From Pelagicoccus sp. SDUM812003 (GTDB lineage: Bacteria > Verrucomicrobiota > Verrucomicrobiia > Opitutales > Opitutaceae): a DNA stretch of 64,000 nt. How positions within the stretch are numbered: the stretch's first letter is position 1; the number at the start of each line of letters is the position of its first letter. The stretch spans positions 124,001-188,000 of the forward strand of contig NZ_JARXHY010000002.1 in the NCBI RefSeq assembly GCF_031127815.1, given 5' to 3'. Position numbers and translations under genes: made by a program. Shown in pieces: positions 1-6,418 of the stretch. The notes under the pieces were generated by a model, which searched no databases, was not told the origin of the DNA, and was given only the letters and a program-made list of their open reading frames with translations.

Positions 1-2
1 AT

Positions 3-215
3 CGCGGCTTCAACCCGGCCGAACCCATCCGCTTCTCCCTGCTCTACTTCAGCGGCTGGGCCATCAACAGCGTGGTGCACGATCTGACCGCAGCCGATGC
101 GAACGGCTCCAATCCGGCTTTCATCGCCGCCACCTTCGTCTGGGCAGTTTGGAACTTCATCGGCCAGAAGCTCTTCGTCTTCCGAGACCGGGAACGATCC
201 CGATACACCGACTAA
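3..215 (+). CDS. GtrA-like membrane protein, C-terminal fragment
   Basis: An open frame enters from the left edge and ends at the TAA at 213-215, giving about 70 residues. It is rich in aromatic and hydrophobic residues (FSLLYFSGWAIN, then FVWAVWNFIGQKLFVFRD), which looks like the last two membrane helices of a GtrA-type flippase. Members of that family typically end with an Asn-Phe followed by a Val-Phe-Arg motif at the membrane edge, as here. The family is thought to help move lipid-linked sugars across the inner membrane. The 5' part lies outside the window, so the assignment rests on a short tail only. Confidence 0.5.
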   Translation, partial: RGFNPAEPIRFSLLYFSGWAINSVVHDLTAADANGSNPAFIAATFVWAVWNFIGQKLFVFRDRERSRYTD

Positions 216-271
216 GCAAAAACGGTTGCCAGCGCTCCCTGCTCGCCTTTTCTTGCACCCTTTTTTCAACC

Positions 272-1000
272 ATGAGCGCAACCGAAATCGCAAACGCCAC
301 TCTGCAATCCCACGTCGCCGACAATCCCTACCCGGGACGCGGACTGATCATCGGCAAGGCCGCAAACGGCTCCGCCTGGCAGCAGGTCTACTGGATCATG
401 GGCCGCAGCCCCAATAGCCGAAATCGCCAGTTCGCGCTCGAGGGATCCACCCTGAGAACCGAACCCTTCGACCCATCCAAGGTGGAAGACCCGAGCCTCA
501 TCATCTACGAAGCCATGCTGGAGCTCCCTGGAACGTTTCTGCTCAGCAACGGGGATCAGACCCGCACCCTCTGCGACGGACTCGCCGCCGGGAAAAGCAT
601 GAAAGACGCCCTCGCCTCTCGCGAGCGCGAGCCAGACGCCCCTAACTACACCCCGCGCATCACCGGCATGCTGGATTTCACCGGAGCGCAGCCGGAGATC
701 GGTCTATCCATCCTCAAGGCCAACAAGATCGACCCGACCTTCACCGATCGCCACTACTACTTTCCTCAAGCTCCCGCCAACGGCATCGGCTACGGCCTCA
801 CCACTTACATGGGAGACGGAAACCCGCTGCCGACCTTCGACGTCGATCCGCTCCTGCTCCCCATCGCGGACACTGCGGAACAGACGCTAGAACTCTACTG
901 GAACAAGCTCGACGCGGAAAACCGCATCTCCCTCGCGGTCAAGGAAGTCGCCCTCGACGGCTCCAGCTCCCGCGTCGTGCTGAAAAACAAGTACGTCTAG
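272..1000 (+). CDS. purO: IMP cyclohydrolase, PurO-type
   Basis: This 242-residue cytoplasmic protein is predicted to close the ring of FAICAR to give IMP, the last step of de novo purine synthesis. The N-terminal NPYPGRGLIIGK, YWIMGRS and NSRNR motifs fit the PurO-type family, which replaces the cyclohydrolase half of PurH in archaea and some bacteria. A longer frame opens at 149, but it overlaps the end of the preceding gene; the ATG at 272 gives a normal family start (MSATEI). The gene stands alone and runs toward the convergent SDR gene. I cannot see from the window whether a PurH is also present elsewhere. Confidence 0.8.
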   Translation: MSATEIANATLQSHVADNPYPGRGLIIGKAANGSAWQQVYWIMGRSPNSRNRQFALEGSTLRTEPFDPSKVEDPSLIIYEAMLELPGTFLLSNGDQTRTLCDGLAAGKSMKDALASREREPDAPNYTPRITGMLDFTGAQPEIGLSILKANKIDPTFTDRHYYFPQAPANGIGYGLTTYMGDGNPLPTFDVDPLLLPIADTAEQTLELYWNKLDAENRISLAVKEVALDGSSSRVVLKNKYV

Positions 1001-1010
1001 GCAACCCCGC

Positions 1011-1079
1011 GGCCGCCCTCCGCGGCCAGCCCTCCGTGGCTAGCCCTCCGTAGCCAGCTTTCCGTAGCCGCCTTCCTGC
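1011..1079. repeat. Degenerate 14-bp tandem repeat between convergent genes
   Basis: Five head-to-tail units of about 14 bp (1011-1023, 1024-1037, 1038-1051, 1052-1065, 1066-1079) follow the pattern RGCYAGCCCTCCGT. The first unit is one base shorter and the last two have drifted. The array begins ten bases after the purO stop codon. Confidence 0.7.
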
Positions 1080-1086
1080 GGAAGGC
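1070..1086. terminator. Hairpin in the convergent purO/SDR gap
   Basis: A perfect 7-bp stem GCCTTCC/GGAAGGC with a 3-base loop closes the tandem-repeat tract. It lies between the 3' ends of two convergent genes, so it may stop transcription from either side. There is no strong T-run on the plus strand, so the call is tentative. Confidence 0.4.
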
Positions 1087-1134
1087 TCCAAAAACCCTAC
1101 TTCCGCTGGAGCTCCTCCTCAGCGGCGCCGCCCC

Positions 1135-1866
1135 TCACACGGCCCGCATCAAACGCTGGGCCATCCGAGGGCTGACGCGATCGATCGCCGCCAACAGGCA
1201 GGCCTTGCCAATCGCCGCGTCCACCCGCTCTTCTTCCACGACTTCGATCAGCTCTTTTGCCGCTTGCTCGGCGGTGATCTTGCCCTTGCCTCGTCCAGCG
1301 GTCATGGCCGTATCCACCAGCGGCAGCATGGCATGCAACACCCTCACTCCTCGATCCCACAACTGGTATCCAATCGATCGCGACAAGCTGCGCAGTCCAG
1401 CTTTCGTCGAGCAATACATCGGCGAGCTCGCTTTGGGAGCGATCGCCAAGGCCGAACCCACATTTAGGATCGCTCCTCCCTTGTCGCGTCGACTCATCTC
1501 GCAGGCCGCGAGCTTGGTCAGACAAGCGGGCGCCAGTAGATTGAGCCTCAATTCCCTTTCCATCGATTCGAAATCGTAACGCTGCGAGAGAAAACCGTCC
1601 GAGACCTGAATCGCCGCATTGTTTATCAGCAGGTCCACTCCCTCGAAGATCCAGGAGCTCTGCTCCAAGCGTCTCAACTGATCCGCATCCCCTAGGTCGC
1701 AAGCTAACGTATCCACATTTTCTTTACGAGTTTTCAAGGCCTCCAAGCGCTCGCTCTGTCGCGCGATCACCAGAAGCGTATTGTCCGCCTGCAAAGCTTC
1801 CACCAAAGCGAGGCCCACGCCGGAAGTTCCCCCGGTCAAAACGATTTCCTTTCCTTTTAGCTCCAC
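1135..1866 (-). CDS. Short-chain dehydrogenase/reductase
   Basis: A 243-residue classical SDR, an NAD(P)-dependent oxidoreductase of unknown substrate. The Rossmann nucleotide-binding motif TGGTSGVG is at residues 12-19, NNAA near 82-85, and the catalytic Ser and Tyr-x-x-x-Lys appear as GSALA and YCSTK. It resembles the DltE/short-chain oxidoreductase subgroup in length and in the 'INNAAIQ' strand. The start is GTG at 1864-1866, supported by an AGGAG ribosome-binding site at 1874-1878 on the minus strand. It is divergent from a Crp/Fnr-type regulator, which suggests that the regulator controls it. The substrate cannot be told from sequence. Confidence 0.85.
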   Translation of the reverse strand: MELKGKEIVLTGGTSGVGLALVEALQADNTLLVIARQSERLEALKTRKENVDTLACDLGDADQLRRLEQSSWIFEGVDLLINNAAIQVSDGFLSQRYDFESMERELRLNLLAPACLTKLAACEMSRRDKGGAILNVGSALAIAPKASSPMYCSTKAGLRSLSRSIGYQLWDRGVRVLHAMLPLVDTAMTAGRGKGKITAEQAAKELIEVVEEERVDAAIGKACLLAAIDRVSPRMAQRLMRAV

Positions 1867-1942
1867 AATCAGTCTCCTTTCAGTAGGGTTTAAACGATTC
1901 AGATAAGGCCTGCGAGTCTAGCAGTTCGCCCTACCGTTCGCC

Positions 1943-1956
1943 TTAACTTGGGTTAA
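1943..1956. promoter_or_regulatory. Inverted repeat in SDR/Crp divergent promoter region
   Basis: TTAAC-TTGG-GTTAA is a perfect 5-bp inverted repeat with a 4-bp spacer. Its end is 21 bases before the regulator ATG, in the divergent gap. The symmetry and position fit an operator for the adjacent Crp/Fnr-type protein or another dimeric regulator. A GTTTAAAC palindrome lies at about 1888. Confidence 0.35.
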
Positions 1957-1977
1957 CTTTTTCCAACTCCCTCCAAG

Positions 1978-2538
1978 ATGCGCTTCTCCGAATTCCTTCA
2001 ACGCCACGGCACGCCCGTCACGATTTCAAAAGGGAGCCATTTCTTTCGCCAAGGCGACGACCTGAGCCGCCTCGCCTTCGTCAAGCGCGGAGTGCTCCGG
2101 GCCTACTATCTGACTCAAAGCGGGAGCGAACGCATCAAATCCTTCATCGCGGAGGGCGAAATCATCGGATCGCTGCGGGCGAATACGCACGCCATGCCAA
2201 ATCCGTTTTCCGTGGTCGCCGCCGAAGACTGCGAGCTCGTCCAGTTCAGCTTCGACTGCTTCGAGTCCATCGCGTCAAGCGACCTGGAACTCGCCAACGA
2301 AGCCCTGCACACCTTGATCGATCTAGCCATCAAGAAGGAACGCCGCGAATTCGAGTTTCTCTGCCTGAGCCCGGAACAGCGCTACCGCTCTCTTTTCGAG
2401 ACGAAACCGGCCTGGCTAGATCGCGTCACCCAGGCAGACATCGCACTCTACATCGGCATCACACCCGAAGCCCTTTCCCGCATCCGCCGACGCTCCACTC
2501 GCGCGCCCTCGTCCCAGACAATGTCACCGCTTTTCTGA
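1978..2538 (+). CDS. Crp/Fnr-family transcriptional regulator
   Basis: A 186-residue protein with an N-terminal cyclic-nucleotide-binding-type beta-barrel (SKGSHFFRQGDDLSRLAFVKRG, then AEGEIIGS) and a C-terminal helix-turn-helix (TQADIALYIGITPEALSRIRRR, residues about 150-171). The recognition-helix end 'SRIRRR' is common to the Crp/Fnr subgroup near PRK/Fnr-like sensors. There are no Cys ligands for an Fnr iron-sulfur cluster. It is divergent from the SDR gene across a 111-bp gap that contains an inverted repeat, so it probably regulates that gene, itself, or both. The ligand is unknown. Confidence 0.8.
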   Translation: MRFSEFLQRHGTPVTISKGSHFFRQGDDLSRLAFVKRGVLRAYYLTQSGSERIKSFIAEGEIIGSLRANTHAMPNPFSVVAAEDCELVQFSFDCFESIASSDLELANEALHTLIDLAIKKERREFEFLCLSPEQRYRSLFETKPAWLDRVTQADIALYIGITPEALSRIRRRSTRAPSSQTMSPLF

Positions 2539-2598
2539 TACAGATTTCCAATCCGACCCGCCTCGCGAACCCTCCTAGCCAACTGAACCCTGCTTTCC

Positions 2599-3240
2599 AT
2601 GAACGGACCCGATCCCTCGAATCCTCACCCGATGGAAGGATTCCCACAAATCTGCTACATCAAGAACACCGTTTCCAATCCCAACATCGTCGTCGGCGAC
2701 TACACCTACTACGACGATCCGGACGATTCCGAAGGCTTCGAACGCAACGTGCTCTACCACTTTCCCTTCATCGGCGACAAGCTGGTCATCGGAAAATTCT
2801 GCGCCATCGCTCGCCAGGCCAAGTTCATCATGAACGGGGCCAACCACAAACTGTCCGGCCTCTCCACCTACCCCTTTCAGATCTTCGGAAACGGCTGGGA
2901 ATCCGTCATGCCAAAACCGGGAGATCTGCCATACAAAGGCGACACCATCGTCGGAAACGATGTCTGGATCGGCTACGACGCCCTGATCATGCCGGGCGTC
3001 AATATCGGCGACGGAGCCGTGGTTTCGTCCCGCTCGGTGGTAGTGAAGGACGTGCCGCCCTATTGCGTGGTCGGCGGCAACCCCGCCAAGGTGATCAAGC
3101 GGCGCTTCGAGCAAGACGCCATCGAATCCCTGCTGGAAATCAAATGGTGGGATTGGCCCATCGAAACCATCACCCGCCACCTCCCGGTCATCGTCTCGCC
3201 CGACATCGAAAAGCTACAAGCGATCGCTAAAAGCCTCTAG
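2599..3240 (+). CDS. Vat/CatB-type xenobiotic acetyltransferase
   Basis: A 213-residue left-handed beta-helix acetyltransferase of the xenobiotic acetyltransferase family, which includes streptogramin A acetyltransferases (Vat) and CatB chloramphenicol acetyltransferases. The match to Vat is strong over the whole length: the early 'HPMEGFPQ' and 'VGDYTYYDD', the catalytic His in NGANH at residue 83, '[12 protein letters not shown]', the hexapeptide repeats ([23 protein letters not shown]), '[12 protein letters not shown]' and 'IKWWDWP'. Environmental relatives are common and need not confer resistance, so the natural acceptor is unknown. It is probably monocistronic; the next gene has its own promoter region. 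Confidence 0.85.
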   Translation: MNGPDPSNPHPMEGFPQICYIKNTVSNPNIVVGDYTYYDDPDDSEGFERNVLYHFPFIGDKLVIGKFCAIARQAKFIMNGANHKLSGLSTYPFQIFGNGWESVMPKPGDLPYKGDTIVGNDVWIGYDALIMPGVNIGDGAVVSSRSVVVKDVPPYCVVGGNPAKVIKRRFEQDAIESLLEIKWWDWPIETITRHLPVIVSPDIEKLQAIAKSL

Positions 3241-3330
3241 CCGGGAGAAAACCGCCTTCCGCGTCCCGCAAACCGAAGGCGCGCGCGCGTTCCCTATTCA
3301 AGGATTTCAGCCAAGCATTGGCCTTCAATC

Positions 3331-3356
3331 TTGACACCGGATTTACCGTTAAACTT
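3331..3356 (+). promoter_or_regulatory. Candidate promoter with LacI-type operator before the GH2 gene
   Basis: TTGACA at 3331-3336 could serve as a -35 box. Just downstream, TTTACCGTTAAA at 3342-3353 is a near-perfect palindrome (5 of 6 pairs) centred on CG, the layout typical of LacI/GalR-family operators. A LacI-family gene lies at the far end of the cluster, so this is a plausible site of repression. The -10 box is not clear. Confidence 0.4.
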
Positions 3357-3380
3357 ACTCCCGTAACTCGAGACCCCCCT

Positions 3381-6215
3381 ATGACACTGTTCACCCGCAC
3401 CCTCATCTTCGCAGCGAGCTGCTTAGCTTCGCAGATTCTCCTGGCCGGCGACCCACAGTTGCTTGACGACGGCTGGCTATTCCACCTCGGCGAGCTCGAA
3501 TCCCCGCAAGCCGCGCTTTCCGTCGACTCCTTCGACGGCGAACGCATCCACATGCCGCACGACTGGGCAGCAGGTGGCGAGTTCGACACAGAAAAGCATG
3601 GCGGCACCGGCAAGCTGCCTTGGCAAGGCGTTGGCTGGTACCGCTACGAGCTTGAGCTTGACGCGAGCGACGCCGGTAAGCGGGTCTACTTGGATTTCGA
3701 TGGCGCCATGGCGTTTCCCGTCATCTATCTCAATGGCGAGGAAGTTGGATCCTGGGATTACGGATACACGCCGTTTCGTATCGACATTTCGGATGCGGCG
3801 AAGTTCGGGGAAAGCAACGTTCTCGCAGTCAAGCTCGACACGCGCAAGTGGTCCTCGCGCTGGTATCCAGGCGCCGGCCTGTACCGAGACGTCTTTTTGA
3901 GCATCGAAAACCCTGTCCACCTCGCCCACTGGGGGCTTTCCGTATCCACCGATGGCGACGAGCTTCTCGGCCTGCCTGCCAAGACCGCCATGCTCGGCAT
4001 AGAGATCGAAAATCACAGCGACACCGATCAGTCGCTCACCATCGAGGCCTCCATCCTCTCGCCCGACGGCAAAACGCTCGCGAGCCAGACCCTTTCTTCC
4101 AACGCCTTGAGCGGCGCCACCACCCATCGCGAGGTGTCTCTCGAAGTGGAAACCCCTCGATTGTGGGACGTAGACGATCCCGCCCTGCACACCGCCGTGG
4201 TGAAAATCATGGATGCGGAGGGGACCGTGCTCGACCAAAAGGAGGAACGCTTTGGCTTCCGCACCTTCGCGTTCACCGCCGACGACGGGTTCCATCTAAA
4301 CGGACGTCGCGTTCAGCTGTACGGCGTCAATCTCCACTCCGACCTTGGTCCCATCGGCATGGCCTACAACTCCACCGCCATGCGGCGTCAGCTGGAGATC
4401 ATGATGGAGATGGGCGTCAACGCCATCCGCGCCTCCCACAATCCGCCTGCCAAGGATTTTCTAAGGCTCTGCGACGAGCTAGGACTTGTGGTTTGGGACG
4501 AAGTCTTCGACAAGTGGGCCTGGACCGCCGGGCGCGACGATTTCGACCCGCCCCTGCCGGGCTTCGCGTTTCGCCAGATCGAGAATACCATGCGACGCGA
4601 CCGCAATCATCCGAGCGTAGTGGTCTGGTCCTTCGGAAACGAAGTTGGCGGAGGCGACGAGGGAGAAGGCGTCACTCCGGCGCGCGCAGCCATGATGGCG
4701 GGCTTCATGCGCAACGTCGACGACACGCGTCCCATCGGCATGGCGTGCCACATTCCCTCGCTCGTCGATGGCGAGAATTTCGCCTCCATGGACCTGGCCG
4801 GCTGGAACTACGCCCGACGCTACGCCCGTTATCGCGAGGTTTGGCCGGAAAAGCCCATCATCTACAGCGAATCCGCCTCCGCGGTCAGCACCCGTGGCTA
4901 CTACGATCCGGAGTTTCCCAGCCGTCCTGCCGACTACGGCGACGGGTACAAGATCAGCTCCTACGATCTCAACGCGGCCTTCTGGTCGGACGTGGTCGAC
5001 GTGGAATTCGACTTGATGGAAAAGGACTCCTACGTGGCGGGCGAATTCGTCTGGACCGGATTCGACTACATCGGAGAGCCGACTCCGCACGACGCGGAAT
5101 CGCGCAGCTCCTACTTTGGCATCGTCGACCTCTGCGGTTTCCCAAAGGACCGCTTCTACCTATATCGATCCCACTGGCGTGACGATGTGAATACCGTGCA
5201 CATCCTTCCGCATTGGAACTGGGAAGGTCGCGAAGGCCAGAACGTGCCGGTATTCGTCTACACCAACGGCGACTCGGCGGAGCTGTTTCTCAATGGCAAA
5301 TCGCTAGGCAAACGCGTCAAAGGAAACCGCCCGGAACGCTCGCCCAACCTCGCTCTAGAGGGAAAAGCCTTCGCCAGCTCGGGAGCTGAAGCGAGCAAGG
5401 CCATCGACTCCGACCTAAACACGGCTTGGACCGCTAGCCCTGAGGATGAAACGCCTTCGTGGACTATCGAGCTTCCCTCGAAAAGCGCGGTCAGAACCAT
5501 CCAGCTCGAAACGAGCCAGAAGGAGCACCTTTTCGCCTACCACATCCAAGCGTCCACCGACGGAGAGAATTGGCAGACCATCGTGGAAAAAGCAGCCTCC
5601 CAGCTGGACCCATGGCAGGGCACCCAGCGCATCCTACACCACCTCGACGCCCAAGCGAAGTGGCTCAGACTCACCTTTCACGAAAGGACTGGAGACGCCA
5701 TTCCAGGGCTCGCGGATTTCCGCGTATACGATCAGCCCACCACCAACGACTACTACGACATCACCTATGACTATCGTCTGCGCTGGGACCAGGTCAGCTA
5801 TCAGCCAGGCACCCTCAAAGCCGTCGCCTACAAAGACGGCAAACGGATCGGCGTCGCCAAGGTGGAAACCACCGGGAAACCAGTGGCCTTGCGACTTTCC
5901 GCCGATCGCAAGCAGCTGCAGGCCGATGGCAAGGACCTCGCGTTTGTCACCGTGGAAGCTGTGGACGCAAAAGGCCGCGTCTGCCCGCTCGCCGACAATC
6001 TCGTCACCATCGAAGTGTCCGGCGCAGGAGCCTTCGAAGCTTCCGGAAATGGCGATCCGCATTCCTTCGTCTCTTTCAGCTCCCCCACGCGCGAGCTCTT
6101 CTACGGCAAAGCCCTCGCAATCGTACGTCCCGAAAAGGGGGAAAGCGGGAAGATAACCGTTTCCGCCAGCTCGGATGGGCTCGCGACCGCGACGCTCGAT
6201 CTCACCACCCGCTAA
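3381..6215 (+). CDS. GH2 beta-galactosidase-like enzyme with inserted F5/8C domain
   Basis: A secreted 944-residue glycoside hydrolase family 2 protein, likely to remove beta-linked galactose or a similar sugar from oligosaccharide side chains. The ATG at 3381 gives a clean signal peptide (TLIFAASCLASQILLAG). Order: GH2 jelly-roll sugar-binding domain, Ig-like domain, TIM barrel with acid/base Glu421 in SFGNE and probable nucleophile Glu497 in IIYSES, then a DUF4982-type domain (about 615-645 and 795-825) split by an F5/8 type C (discoidin-like) carbohydrate-binding domain (about 654-785), and a C-terminal Ig-like domain. It heads the GH2-GH31-GH3 cluster. The alternative start at 3318 would bury the signal peptide. 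Exact substrate is inference from the neighbours. Confidence 0.85.
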   Translation: MTLFTRTLIFAASCLASQILLAGDPQLLDDGWLFHLGELESPQAALSVDSFDGERIHMPHDWAAGGEFDTEKHGGTGKLPWQGVGWYRYELELDASDAGKRVYLDFDGAMAFPVIYLNGEEVGSWDYGYTPFRIDISDAAKFGESNVLAVKLDTRKWSSRWYPGAGLYRDVFLSIENPVHLAHWGLSVSTDGDELLGLPAKTAMLGIEIENHSDTDQSLTIEASILSPDGKTLASQTLSSNALSGATTHREVSLEVETPRLWDVDDPALHTAVVKIMDAEGTVLDQKEERFGFRTFAFTADDGFHLNGRRVQLYGVNLHSDLGPIGMAYNSTAMRRQLEIMMEMGVNAIRASHNPPAKDFLRLCDELGLVVWDEVFDKWAWTAGRDDFDPPLPGFAFRQIENTMRRDRNHPSVVVWSFGNEVGGGDEGEGVTPARAAMMAGFMRNVDDTRPIGMACHIPSLVDGENFASMDLAGWNYARRYARYREVWPEKPIIYSESASAVSTRGYYDPEFPSRPADYGDGYKISSYDLNAAFWSDVVDVEFDLMEKDSYVAGEFVWTGFDYIGEPTPHDAESRSSYFGIVDLCGFPKDRFYLYRSHWRDDVNTVHILPHWNWEGREGQNVPVFVYTNGDSAELFLNGKSLGKRVKGNRPERSPNLALEGKAFASSGAEASKAIDSDLNTAWTASPEDETPSWTIELPSKSAVRTIQLETSQKEHLFAYHIQASTDGENWQTIVEKAASQLDPWQGTQRILHHLDAQAKWLRLTFHERTGDAIPGLADFRVYDQPTTNDYYDITYDYRLRWDQVSYQPGTLKAVAYKDGKRIGVAKVETTGKPVALRLSADRKQLQADGKDLAFVTVEAVDAKGRVCPLADNLVTIEVSGAGAFEASGNGDPHSFVSFSSPTRELFYGKALAIVRPEKGESGKITVSASSDGLATATLDLTTR

Positions 6216-6268
6216 GCCAATGCGACTCAATCTTTCATCAGGATCTCGTTTGATTAGTCCCTAAAATC

Positions 6269-6366
6269 GCAGGGCGTAATCGCCGATTTTCGAATTCGCT
6301 TGTCCGATCGACCCAGGCGCCGGTCGGTAGATCGAAATCGAAATGCTCGTCGGCGATTCGCCCTGC
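6269..6366. repeat. Long inverted repeat between GH2 and GH31 genes
   Basis: GCAGGGCGTAATCGCCGA at 6269-6286 is the reverse complement, apart from one inserted base, of TCGGCGATTCGCCCTGC at 6350-6366. The arms are separated by about 63 bp. The element ends 52 bp before the GH31 start. It could form a long stem in mRNA, or be a small non-autonomous repeat element. Confidence 0.6.
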
Positions 6367-6418
6367 CTCCCTTATCCAAACCACTTCTTCAGCAATCACG
6401 AAAACGTCCCTCTTCTAA

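Noticed and set aside
1011-1086. Possible CRISPR-like array
   Set aside because: The units are 14 bp and head to tail with no spacers, and no cas genes are near.
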